Shown here: piece by piece, positions 11,241-21,641 of the stretch | How the letters are laid out: the number at the start of each line of letters is the position of its first letter | Position numbering within the stretch: position 1 is the stretch's first letter | Assembly: GCA_015501585.1 (NCBI GenBank) | Contig: JADNRY010000023.1 | Span: forward strand, 186,001 to 250,000 | Length of the DNA: 64,000 nucleotides | From: Rhodocollybia butyracea | Taxonomy: Eukaryota > Basidiomycota > Agaricomycetes > Agaricales > Omphalotaceae | Reading direction: 5' to 3' | Notes under the pieces: generated by a model | The model's input: only the letters and a program-made list of their open reading frames with translations | What the model was told of the DNA's origin: nothing | The model's database searches: none | Program-made: the position numbers and the translations under genes

Positions 11241-13605
11241 TCATCTATACCTGTTCATCCATAGCGCCTTAGCATCTTCGTAATTCCTCTTGTCCAATTT
11301 CATATGGACCCGGAATTTATGATTGGGAGATGGTACGATTCCACTACCGTATATCGAGTGGACTAAGTACCGGGTTGGAAACTTCTGGACCGCCTTTAGA
11401 GATCTCATACGAGCACAATCCCTGCTGGGATATTCTCGATGCCAAAACGTGCTTCGATCGTGGAACGAAGGTTTTCCACCGAGCCATTGTAATCTTAGAA
11501 TACTGAGCGTTGTATCGCGCGAATATCTGAACGATCGAATATGGAACTCGACCGCTTCCTGCCCCTCCGTGATAAAAAATATCAGGATACCGCCCCTCTT
11601 GGTAAACTCAGCTCGAGTTCTCCACCAACACAGACACTTTCGGTTTTCTTGGTGTTGAAAGGACGAACCAGTGACACATAGTAGAGGGCGTCCAAAAGCC
11701 TTCATATATTCTGTGCAGGACTAAACCTTGTGCACAACGGTAAAGTCCGTACCAAAGAGGAGGGCTTCGCCACACATGTTCTGAAGGTAGGTCAATGTAT
11801 TGTATATAACGAATGGAAAGCAGAGGTGCGTACCGAAAGAACGTGAGCGATAGGAACACCTCTCTGACGAACTCGCACTTCGGATGAATTATCAAATCTG
11901 AGCTTGGCAGCGAGCTATCTTTCTAACCACTGCGACCACTTATCCGGCATATCGAAGAAACACAACACCGTCAGAATCGAGTCGTGCGGGATGCATGGGC
12001 TGAACCTACGTGAACGCGATTTTATCAACTTTTAGACCGGTGAAAGGAGAAAAAATACTCACCATTTCAGATCCACTCTTAAAATCGTACAATAGTCCCC
12101 TTCAAACGCGCCTCTCTGCTTATCAATCTCGGCAGCATCTGCTGCGAACTGCTTTCCGGGTCAGATTTCACTTGGTTTTCCGCAGGCTACTCATCATAAC
12201 TCGCCGCGCTCTCGAACGCTCTCGAACGTATTTGGAAGCTGTGTCAAGAAAAACTGTGCCAGTTGAACATTTTTTCGTTGAGCCTGAATGGATCCGACGA
12301 CAGGAGCCGCAGTGACGATGGTAGCAGTAGCACGCCCTTCCCACCCCACTACGTCCTCTGGCCCTTCTTCCTACAGACCGTCTATTCATCACATACGTAT
12401 GAAGATCTTCATTACCCTTCAATCCAAGTCGCCATTCGGAAGTAACGTCGACAGGCAAGCTGATGATGAGAAGAGGTATCTCGCTCTTCCGAGCCTTGGA
12501 CTCCGTGACCTCCTTGAAGGCACGGTGGAGCGCCATGCTCCATTTCATGCCTATGTATTGGAAAAGTAGAGCTTGGACGATCTCGGTTTCCATGTACGCC
12601 CTGTGATTGTTATCAGGTGAGGAACAAAGGGGACACGTTTAATCGAACCTGCATTTCCCTGAGAGCTGCCTCTGCATCTCGACAAACACACCTTCCTCAA
12701 GCCACTCATTCATCAATCTTTGCCAGTTGCATATTCAATACACCGCCCACATCGGTCAAGAAGACCTCGTTATCCAACTCAGCCTTTTCCGGTGAAAGCA
12801 AGTTTCCCGAAAATAACGAGCTAACCAAGGACCTCATATCCTTGGGTTTAAACTGCGAGCTGGATTTGCTTATACGAGATCGAGGAGCATCTAATGTGGT
12901 AGTAGCGTCAAGTGATGATAATAAGTCAATGAGGTAGGCTTCAATGGCAGCGACATCGATGCGCTTGGCTTCAAAGATGAGCTCCTGAATGCGATCTCGT
13001 TGCTCGCCGCGTTCTGCAAAGATTTGGTTCAGTATATAAAGACAGTATGAAGAGTAGAGAACAACCGACCTGCGCGATGGGTTTTGGCTAGTGTAGGGCT
13101 TCGTCAAAGATAGATTTGGTGCCCGGGGTTGTCAGAGAACACCGCAGCCATTCTCTGAGGAGGTCACCAAATAACTTGGCATAATCGTAACGAGTGATGG
13201 AGTGGAGAATATCGAGGGGTCGTGCCGTGCTTGTTGCAACCAAGCATCGTAATTGAGAAAAGCACGGAACAAGTACCGGGCCATCCTTTGATACGCTTCA
13301 GAAGGACATCGAAACGAGATACGGGATCTTCTATGAGAAAGGATAAAGGTATCTTCGGTATATTTTATACCAGTCTCTCCAGATGAAGCTTGGTAGCGAT
13401 GATCCGTTGAGCTGTCTGATTAGATGCAGAGCCTGAGGAGCGAAAGTAAGCTACTAGGGGATAATAGATATGTGAAAGAGCACTTGCCTCTGGTGTTCAT
13501 AAAACACGGCCGTGGAATTTGGAGTCTTCACCATGAATTACCTGCGTCGAGCAGGACCTGGCTGTTCCTCAGCGGGACCACATCGATTCCTGGGGGTAGG
13601 CTCAT
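11241..13605 (-). pseudogene. rvt: Decayed rvt gene (cellular reverse transcriptase-related protein)
   Basis: Protein-like blocks in changing minus frames line up in order with fungal RVT proteins. They are EDPVSRFDVLLKRIK, YQRMARYLFRAFLNYDAWLQ, STARPLDILHSITRYDYAK, LFGDLLREWL, EAYLIDLLSSL, EWLEEGVFVEMQRQLSGK, YMETEIVQALLFQYIGMKW, RVDLKWFSPCIPHDSILTVL, VRVRQRGVPIAHVLS, CGEALLFGTDFTVV, GLVLHRIYEGFW and TKKTESVCVGGEL. Some introns are still clean, for example between SGKCR and AYMET and inside the KW/FSP motif. Decay signs: an in-frame TAG at 11915-11917 between conserved blocks; at least five frame changes; and the catalytic Asp-Asp of the (Y/H)-x-D-D-type motif replaced by Glu-Gly (11698-11703). 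The motif-A Asp survives (12071-12073). Known: rvt genes are single-copy domesticated reverse transcriptase relatives in fungi and some other eukaryotes. The likely start is the ATG at 13605; both ends are approximate. Confidence 0.85.
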
Positions 13606-13840
13606 TGAAAAATTGACAGATATCGCAGTTCCGTAAGATTCGTTAGCTGCTTCGAATCAGTCAGAATCAAGATGTATGTACAGCCGCTGCGCTACCGTAA
13701 ATTGTTTGATGATCTTGGAAGAAGAATAGGCTAAAAGACTTCCACTCACTAGCACTTGAGTTTGAACGTTTGAACATGGGTGAATGGAAGAGAGCACGGG
13801 CGCCTTTACCCGCGCACTCATCTTTTTTTGACAAACTGTC

Positions 13841-15244
13841 ATGACTATGGCGACAATTGCTTCGACTTCAACAGTCAAGTACCCTACAGCAAAGTTTAAA
13901 GCCTTTCTTCCCCCACAACAATCAGATTCCTCACAGTCATTAGCGGGTCAATCAAATACGGATACTATCAGCAATAATAAAGGGAAGCGAAAGCGAACAA
14001 ATGAGGCAGAAAGCAGTGACGTTGTCGAACAGGCACAATCATCTCAAGTTTTTCGAAAGGTGCTCAGAGTTGTTCATGTAGGCATTTTATCGTACAAAAA
14101 GCTTTACTGACCATGAACGTATAGCCTAAACATTATGACAGTGGTCCTATAATGATGGAAGCACTTCGGAAATGCTTCAAATGCGACGAAAACACGACGT
14201 TTTTCGGAACCTACCACGTTCAAAACGCCCCAGAAGTTATCGACAAACAGCGAATACAAATTGTGGTACATGAAATCCTAATTGCTACAGGCTATCGATT
14301 TACGTTCGTTACCTGCAATATCACTCTACAACTGAAATCTAACGCTTTATCGCAGAGTCAAAGATCATCCACCGGCCAAAAATGGGCATACCACTCGTCT
14401 ATGGTGTTCTCAGGACATCCAACGAAAAAACCGTAATCTCAATCCACGAGTTTCTGCTTCTGGTGAAACCATGGCCAAACAACGGTTTCCCTGTCGTTCT
14501 AGACTTCTTGTCTCATCTCGGGACGCCGAAGTTTCTGGGTACAAGATAATTACGGTGAGGATGTACCATCACGTCCAACACGAACCATATCGGGATTCGT
14601 CATATCCGCCTCTGGCACTGAGGGCTATCGGTGCTAGTGCAGACGATGTGTCTGTTCAAGATAGAGAGACAGAGACGTTTACTTCGAAATATTCTATATC
14701 TGCATCCTCATCGACTCTACCTCCACACCCAATTCACGTTAATCCTCTAATCACCATTGGCCAGCTGCAATCCAGATTTGCAACTTCCCAAAGTCCGGAC
14801 ATGGATTCCCAACCGAACGCGCTCGCCAGTCCAAATTTCAGTTTTCATATCTCTGTCGAAACTTTCCAACAACGGATGCGTACCCACATTCAGAATATCC
14901 GCGATTTCTGCGATGGACTGGAATATCAAGTACAATTTAACGATACGAGGATGTTGCAGGAACTGGAAGAAAGAGGGAATGGATTTTTGGAGTACGTGAA
15001 GGAGTGTTTGGATAGAGAGGGGAGGCTGAGGGCGCATGAGGAGCGCGAAAAGGAGCACGATGAGCGTGGGGAGGAGCGTGATGAACGCAGAGAGGAGCAT
15101 GATGAACGCAGAGAGGAGCATGACGAACGCGGAGAGGGGCGTGAGGAGCATGACGAACCAGAGGAAGAGGAAGAACGAGAACGAGGGCAGAGTGTTGCAG
15201 CGGCAGATACAGCCATAAACGATTCGATTGCGGATGTAAGCTAA
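13841..15244 (+). CDS. Agaricomycete protein with possible zinc-chelating core and charged repeat tail
   Basis: Exons 13841-14077, 14125-14303 and 14356-15244 give 434 aa. The order is a polar Ser/Lys-rich N-terminus with KGKRKRTNE (possible nuclear signal), a core, and a tail. The core has HYDSGPIMMEALRKCFKCDE, GTYHVQNAPEVIDKQRIQ, VVHEILIATGYRFTVKDHPP, TTRLWCSQDIQRKNR, RFPCRSRLLVSSRD and VRMYHHVQHEPY. The Cys and His spacing (WC, PC, then HH-x3-H) recalls FLYWCH/WRKY-GCM1-type zinc folds in transposase-derived DNA-binding proteins; this is an inference from spacing, not a match. The tail after about residue 355 consists of repeats of the type EEHDERR, rich in Glu/Arg/Asp/His and likely helical. 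The third exon start was chosen because it joins GYRFT to VKDHPP in frame. Confidence 0.65.
15036..15165 (+). repeat. Imperfect 21-nt tandem repeats inside the charged tail
   Basis: Units resembling GAGGAGCATGATGAACGCAG recur four to six times with drift, giving the EEHDERR peptide pattern. The repeats lie in frame, so copy number can vary without breaking the gene. Confidence 0.8.
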
Positions 15245-15299
15245 TAGACTTATAACATTACCATATACACTATACTACTTACTCATATCGTGTAGTAGC

Positions 15300-16035
15300 A
15301 CTACAAGTATGTTTCAGTCATCTCGTTGCCAGATGTCAAAGCTGTACATATCATAGCTATATTTGGACTGCTCTTCTGGCCCCCCGATTACTTCCGTCCG
15401 TCAAAGAAGATGCCCTCGACAACGATCTGAATGGGTCATGGAGTCACCGTTGCCCATATTGTACGGGGGGGTCGTCACAACAGCTTTGTTTCCAGCAAAT
15501 TTACTCAACATTCTTCCTTTCTCCTAACTGCACTCCCCCTTCTCCATAAAACTCGACGGGTTTGCGCCAAATTGGTGAAAGCATGTCGTGTTATCAATGG
15601 TTTCAGATTCCTCTGAAGCGCTGACGTCGTACGGGGCATTTATCCAGTAACTAGATCGTCTATCGCGGACACTACTTAGTGGCAGTATCGGCACGAGTAC
15701 AAGCTCACAGTTATCATCTCGCCGACGTCACCGTTCGTCGTCACGACAGATGAAGAGCCATCTCGTCTTATATTCGGCTTCCCCACCAGCGCCATGTAAT
15801 CACTACTACTTGAATTTCTTTCCCCCCAATCTCAGCCTCCATCCAGTCAGCGCGCGCCTATAACTAATCTGAGCCGGTACAGGCGCGCACGGCCTCAAAC
15901 TCAACCCGAATTGCATGGATTTTAATCACTAGGACATCCGAATCGACTGTACCATTCTGCCTTCGGAAATACATGTCTTCACGGTCAATTTCGTTTCCCC
16001 TCAACTTGGTACTTGCGCCGTCATCAGCTTCATGC
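15300..16035 (+). pseudogene. Decayed partial duplicate of the zinc-ribbon gene at 17.9-19.6 kb
   Basis: Blocks of this stretch match the downstream gene in the same order. TCCGTCCGTCAAAGAAGATG at about 15394 matches 18331. GTCACCGTTGCCCATATTG (15440) matches 18376. CTCGACGGGTTTGCGCCAAA (about 15552) matches 18498. AAGAGCCATCTCGTCTTA (about 15753) matches 18737. CGCCTATAACTAATCTG (15854) matches 18883. An upstream piece, CAGATGTCAAAGCTGTA at 15330, matches 16853 in the promoter of the intact gene. Exon 1, the zinc-ribbon part and the 3' half are missing and no long frame survives. It is a dead copy made by local duplication. Confidence 0.8.
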
Positions 16036-16158
16036 GATCCGCCTCAAGCGGCACTCTCCCCTATATCCGCGATGTGATCTGATGAGTCTGCAAACAGTGA
16101 TATCATCTCTCGTGTAATACATATTGGACTTTCGAGTACTGTTGGCGGCGTCGTTCCC

Positions 16159-16502
16159 TTATCCTTGAGTCCAAGTGCCACTGCCGGTAAAAGTCTGACC
16201 TTCATCGGGACCACCACTAATTGGCCCTTAATTGTGACACCCTTTGTTGCCTTGATAAAGATGTGGCCTCCACCAATGCTCGCATGGTCGATGGAGTCAA
16301 AAACCACGGGAATGTCACCGTAGAGAAGAGTAAGAGCCTTGGGGTCCGACTAGAACTTAGGCAGAGTAACATCAAAATTGAGTTATATGAAACTGGGATA
16401 GTGCCTTCGTCATGGTCGTCGGGATTGACCCAATTTTCACCTTTTACAATAGATGGGAAGGCTTTCCGGAGAGATCGTGGCATACTAACTCTCCTTGGAC
16501 AA
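16159..16502 (-). pseudogene. Dead copy of the 116-residue orphan family
   Basis: It aligns along its length with the intact copies at 30.7, 33.0 and 37.4 kb: ENWVNPDDHDEGTIPVSY, then FDVTLPKF, KALTLLYGDIP, ASIGGGHIFIKATKG and a final GSGTW before the stop. The start ATG has become TTG (16500-16502), a TAG follows a few codons later, there is another stop directly after LPKF, and at least one frame change occurs. The region upstream to about 16690 also resembles the upstream regions of the intact copies. Confidence 0.85.
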
Positions 16503-17850
16503 TAATTTCAATTGTTACTAAGAATCGATTGGCTTGAAGTAAGTATCAGGATATGAAGGATGCAACGAGAGATGACTTGCTTTGGATGTCTGGTGAACCG
16601 TGACTGTGTTAATGAAGTTGACTAGTAATGCTTCTAGTGTGATGAAGTACTACATTTGTTGGTGAGTTTAAGGGGCAAGGGAGTTTTTAGTAACTTATAA
16701 GAAAACCCGCTAGCCGTCCGAGCTCCCTATGATAGTGTCGAAAGGGCAGATATATCATATGCTAGCAATAGACAGATCTACTGTGGAGCAAGCTGATAGA
16801 TAGTAGGCCTTAACTTCTTGATAATTCGTCGACTTGACAAGCATTCTGACCCAGATGTCAAAGCTGTAAATATCATCGCTATATATGGACTGGATCAGTG
16901 CACGGGAGCTTTCAGTGCCTTCACTGTCAAGTTCTGGATACGTAGTTTGGCCCATAGTCTACGCCTTGGAACGCCAACCCTAAGAGTCAGCCTCAAAAAA
17001 GAAGTCTATTAGTCGAGTCGAAGGGGCCGTCGAGTACTACTTAAGTAATTGAGACTTCAGCTTATCTTTGATATTGGAATGCCGATTCATGAAATACTTA
17101 CTTTGACAAGACTCGGAGGTCGTATTTATGAGGGTTAAGTACCGAGTTGTTCAGAGGGTGACCCACTTTCGGACTCATGGCCCAACACAGTGCAAGCTCC
17201 GAGTCCGAGCGACCGTTCTTTATTCGCCAAGAACTGAAGAAATTTATTTCTCTTTCCATCAATGCGCTTTTTATGGTGAGTCATTTTACTACCGCATATA
17301 TATAGAACAATTACTTTGACGTCTGGGATGTAGAAGATGTAGACTTCGGGACTTCAACAGGTTTCAACTTCAAGAGAAGTTGGTGGCGGCTGCTGGCGGG
17401 CATATTCGATGTCTGTCTATCGATGATAGATAGATACACAAATGATTCGTAACTCATAGCGGGCAGCGACGTGGCGCTAATCAGCCGCAAATTCCTGATG
17501 CAAAGTCGGTCCCGATAACAGGCAGTGCTCGGGTTTGAGCCGTTGAACTACGAACTCAATAGAGGCGGCCACATGTCAAGCTTCGGGTTGCAGCCTCAGC
17601 GTCGACCCTGCCGTTTGCTTCGAACATGTGTCCACTTCATGTAAGAAGCCTTTGTCCTCTCCCCCATGACTATAGCACGATTCTATAACACACCTCAAGG
17701 CCTCTTTATCTCACACAGATCAATAAATATCCCGGGCCACGTTGGGTGTGCACTGACTTCCTTGTCTTATCTCCCCTCATACTGCACGACCACTTACGAC
17801 CGTACGACTGTCTCTGGTAGAGACTCTACGACTATTACACGACTCTAAAC
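16503..17850. other. Intergenic: orphan-family upstream relic plus zinc-ribbon gene promoter
   Basis: 16503-16690 is a diverged copy of the upstream region of the orphan-family genes (shared TTGCTTTGGATGTCTGGTGA at about 16577). At 16852-16897 is the 45-bp piece also present at 15329-15375. No gene is supported; a short ORF at 17128-17319 shows no family features. Confidence 0.55.
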
Positions 17851-19630
17851 ATGAACCAACTAAGCCAAGGATCAGGAGATGACTTTTCTTCAGGCTCTTC
17901 AATGACACAGGAGCGATATCTGCGTAGGCAATGGAAGTTATTCAAACCAGTGAGTATTTATTCCCTTGACTTCTTGTCTCAAGTAGTAAAATGTTTAATG
18001 TCTCTAGCATCTTCCCCGTTCTGATTCATTACCCGATCTCTCACTGATACCCCCCGAACGCCCCTTGTTCACATGCGAAACCTGCAACTTCTCGAATACA
18101 ATTATTGATTTATGCCTTTGGTGTCCTCTTCCGACCGACTCGCACGAGCAAAGTCCAAGATCAAGTTATCGCAGACGTCGGGTTAGCGCTCCAGCTCTCA
18201 TGTTATGCTGGCAATCTACGAGACAGAGGCCCGAGAAGCCACATACGCAAACAATGCTAACGCGGTCGAATTCGCCTTCGACAAGACCAGCGATGTCCGA
18301 GAATCGCAACATTCTTCCACGTCGAATGCTTCCATCCGTCAAAGAAGATGATGATTTGAATGATCATGAGGAAAGAGTCACGGTTGCCCATATGGTATGT
18401 GGCGTAACTTTGTTTATTTTTCTTAAACATACCACGGGATCTCTAATCATCGTTCTTTCTTCCTTTCTTCTACAGTCATCGTCTGCACCTTCAGACAACT
18501 CGACGGGTTCGCACCAGACTGGTGAAAGCGCGTCGTGCTATCGATCGCGACGTACGCGAGTTGCAGATTCTGCAGCTGGCGTCGGACGTGAGATTTCTTC
18601 AGTAACTAGTAGACTCGCGCCCTTGGATTCGTCGCGGGTTTCAGCATCTGGAGTACGAGTACCGGCTCACAGTCGTCCTGACATTCATCGCGCCATGACC
18701 GACGTCATGCCACCCACGCCTCCTCTACGACGAAAGAAGAGCCATCTCGTCTTACACATGTCTGCCCCGCCAGCAAGCAGAGCACCCAGTATATCCGTCC
18801 CTCCTTCTCCCACAGCACGGCAGCGCCCACAGTCCCAGCCTCCATCTAACACACCAATTAATCAAACTACACAGCGCCTGCCTATAACTAATCTGGCCCA
18901 GCACAGGCGTGCACGGTCTCAAACTCACCCCGAATGGCATCATGAAATCCAGCTAGGACATCCGAATCGGCCGTATTATACTGCTCTTCGGAAAGACATG
19001 TCCTCACCCTTGCCACCCTCACCAGACACGCATATGGTTGATTTCGCTTCTTCCCATCCCCATCCCCAAGCATCTGCATTTGCATTTGCGCCGTCATCCC
19101 CGTCATCAGGCTCGTGCAACCAGTCTCGAGCATCTTCACCGGTGTTTTACCCAGGACCCTATCCTGCGTCGTTCTCTGATGATAGTCACGAGCTTTCTAC
19201 TACCGACTCATATACCCAGTCCCAGTTTTCTTCTACTTCGGTTGCTGTTCCATTCACTCCTTTTGGGGTTATCTTGCCCCCACCAACTGATCATACCACC
19301 ACTGTTACAGCAACAACCACTGCCGCTACAGGACTAAACCATTCATCCCCTTCAGGCATCCGAATATCCTCACTGACATCCTCACTCAAAAGTAAATTCC
19401 GGCGGAACAGCGAACAAGTTACGATGTTCTCCAAATCTGCTGAAATCGAACTCCGATTGGCGTTGGCTAGAGAGGTCGGCCAATTACGACCGAATGACAA
19501 CGGGTACGATAAAGGGTATGTTTATCAGAGTGGTGGTGGTATTGGTATGATGAACGTGAAGATGTATTTGCGGAGATTGAGCAGGGAGGTGAAGGATTTC
19601 TTGGTGGTTGGACGCAGATCATCAATCTAG
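17851..19630 (+). CDS. Zinc-ribbon (RanBP2-like CxxC...CxxC) protein with long disordered tail
   Basis: Exons 17851-17949, 18008-18394 and 18476-19630 join to 547 codons (546 aa). Early in exon 2 lies FTCETCNFSNTIIDLCLWC, two CxxC pairs ten residues apart like a RanBP2-type zinc finger or small zinc ribbon. The rest is Ser/Pro/Thr-rich and probably disordered, with PPTPPLRRKKSHL and PPSPTARQRPQSQPP, ending in a more ordered SAEIELRLALAREVGQLRP and VKMYLRRLSREVKDFLV. The second intron is 81 nt, has GTATGT...CTACAG ends and is open in frame, so retention would add 27 hydrophobic residues. Function is unknown; the Pro/Ser tail would suit a scaffold or regulator. A broken copy lies 2.5 kb upstream. 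Confidence 0.8.
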
Positions 19631-20116
19631 TGTTAGTAGTCTCGCTGTTTTTCTTCCTGTTTTCCCTCGATTTCCTCGTTGATTGCTTTTGTGCTTTGAG
19701 TTCGCGTACGTTTTTATCGACGCTGGCCGCGATTGTTTTGACATTCATTGTAGGATGTACTATGTTACTTATAATATGTTCCCCCGTTCGTTCTTTCATG
19801 GAACCTTATGATTGCTCATTTTCAAAGCACTTGCGCTTTCTAGAGTACGATTACTTGATAATAATGTATACTTTTGTTTTTATCGAATGAGCAGATTAAT
19901 GTTGTTTTGCTCTTACGTTTATGTTTCTCGAGAATTAACAGGAGATTCGCCGCCGTCACGGCCGTCACGCGAACGAAATCGAGCACCTTTGTGTAAAGTA
20001 ACAAGTGAAGGTAGCATTTCCAATAATATACATTTATTTTTTTCGTTTGTACTAAAAAAACACCAATCATTAATATAACACATCCGTAGATGGGTCTGCC
20101 TGCTTAGGTTCGCCGT
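19631..20116. other. Convergent 3' flanks
   Basis: This is the gap between the ends of the zinc-ribbon gene and the small heat shock gene. It is T-rich with short unsupported frames. GCCGCCGTCACGGCCGTCAC near 19950 is a short GC-rich palindromic stretch. Confidence 0.4.
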
Positions 20117-20706
20117 TCATGAAACAGTAATCTTCTTAGGCGTCTGTTCAGCACCAGCCTTGGGGAAGGTGACAGTCAAAACACCATGATCCATCGAAGC
20201 CTTGACTTCTTCTTCCTATGATATCGCCAGCAATAAGTATCACCTCAAAAACCAATCACAAAGGCGCTCACCTTGACACCCTCAGGCAACTGCAAAGTTC
20301 GGGAAAACTTGCCAAAGCTTCTTTCTCTCACCGCGTATCCCTCATGCTCGCGGTCACCCGAGAGCTTCGTTTCCGCAGCGACCGTCAAACGGCCATTGTG
20401 CAGATCAATCTGGACGTCTTCCTTTTGCACGCCGGGGAATTCGAACGTGGCAGTTACAAGGTTCTTCTCTTTGTCTTCGTGTAGGTCCATTCTGTAGGTT
20501 GATCAAGAAGGTGAGTATCATGAACGTGAGGGAGAGAAGAGATGTACATACTTGGGCCTCAAGAACCTCGGGAGTTGAGTATCAGACCTTTCGGTCAAAG
20601 CTTGACTCTGGTTACGACCCTGGCCGCCGCGTTGGAAAGGGGAGCCGAAGGTTTCGTCGAAGAGGCGGTCCCAGTTGTAGCTGGGTTCGTAGAAGTAGAT
20701 AGACAT
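20117..20706 (-). CDS. Small heat shock protein (Hsp20/alpha-crystallin)
   Basis: Exons 20706-20552, 20491-20272 and 20215-20117 give 157 aa. After an N-terminal arm, MSIYFYEPSYNWDRLFDETF, follows the alpha-crystallin domain: MDLHEDKEKNLVTATFEFPG, VQKEDVQIDLHNGRLTVAAE, YAVRERSFGKFSRTLQLPEG, VKASMDHGVLTVTFPKA. The C-terminal tail contains KKITV, matching the I-x-I/V type motif that bridges dimers. Length and layout fit fungal Hsp16-Hsp20 chaperones, which hold unfolding proteins in the cytosol and assemble into oligomers. Upstream heat shock elements and a TATA box point to heat induction through heat shock factor. Confidence 0.95.
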
Positions 20707-20782
20707 TTATATGCGTAAGTAGGATGTAAGATGCAGTTGTTGTTTTGAAGTGAGCTTGTGGAGACACTCGAGTCTCCAGTGA

Positions 20783-20790
20783 TTTTTATA
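20783..20790 (-). promoter_or_regulatory. TATA box of the small heat shock gene
   Basis: Read on the minus strand the sequence is TATAAAAA, about 80 bp upstream of the start codon at 20706. The position suits the core promoter of a strongly inducible gene. Confidence 0.65.
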
Positions 20791-20810
20791 CCATACGAGC
20801 AAGGCATGTA

Positions 20811-20823
20811 GAACTTTCTCGAT
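20811..20823. promoter_or_regulatory. Imperfect heat shock element
   Basis: GAACTTTCTCGAT has alternating GAA/TTC units with one mismatch (GAA-nn-TTC-nn-GAt). It lies just upstream of the TATA box, about 105 bp from the start codon. Confidence 0.5.
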
Positions 20824-20941
20824 CGAACTCTCTAGTAATTCTTGACGATATCTGCATGATGTCAGTTATGTCGTATGCTGGACGGAACATACGACCAGTG
20901 GATATGCTTGGTAAGCGCCCGACGATAATTGGATGTGATGG

Positions 20942-20954
20942 TTCTCGAATGTTC
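20942..20954. promoter_or_regulatory. Heat shock element
   Basis: TTCTCGAATGTTC is a perfect three-unit alternating element (TTC-nn-GAA-nn-TTC), the binding site of a heat shock factor trimer. It sits about 240 bp upstream of the small heat shock gene start. Confidence 0.75.
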
Positions 20955-21031
20955 CACTTTCTCAATCGAAAGCTTAGGAAGCTCAGTCGAATTCTATACA
21001 TGTTGAGAGTGGAAGGATCTCGTTGACCAGC

Positions 21032-21044
21032 GAACATTCGAGAA
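21032..21044. promoter_or_regulatory. Heat shock element
   Basis: GAACATTCGAGAA is a second perfect three-unit element (GAA-nn-TTC-nn-GAA), about 330 bp upstream of the small heat shock gene start. Confidence 0.75.
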
Positions 21045-21641
21045 CCAAAGGTCTGCCGAAGGCAAACTCTAAAACCTCTTGACACTTTGAGTTCGAGGTA
21101 TGGTTAGAGTCCAGTACGAGTCATCGTTCAACGTTCAACGTTCAGTCTGATAAATCAACCAGTAACTGAATAGCTAGCAAAGTTTTAGTGGATGAAAGAG
21201 TAGAAAAGATAACTCATTGGGAGTGGCACCAAAACCCTTCATCTTTACATCGCGCAAAACATTGGCGACTTCTCTGTGATATAGCAGCAAAACTACTCAA
21301 GCGAATTCAATGGCAGAATCTTCGGCGAAGTCATCGATTCCTAATAAGCTGGGTTGGCATAGAAGGTCTGTCTCTTGGTCAATCAAGATAAATCTTGCGA
21401 ATGCATGTTTCTTCTTGCCATAGTTTTGACTTGAAAGCTTCAACGGCCAACGTTTGAATATCTGAATGTTGCTTAAACCTTGAAGCTGAAGCCCTGAAGC
21501 TTGAAATGTTTGAACAACGAAACTAAAGTTGACGGTCCACGGAAGTCATGGTTTGGAACGAGCGCTTCGTGACACGCTTACATACTTTCGTCTGCAATCT
21601 TATCTCCCTTTTCTTGTCTTCAAGATTGCTTGCGACGAGCT

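Noticed and set aside
14747..15216. Minus-strand frames opposite the charged tail of the 13.8 kb gene
   Set aside because: They are mirror images of the GAG/GAA-rich repeats (Ser/Leu-rich low-complexity) and have no independent support.
17460..17560. tRNA-like segment around a GTTTGAGCC box
   Set aside because: No cloverleaf with paired acceptor and anticodon stems could be drawn.
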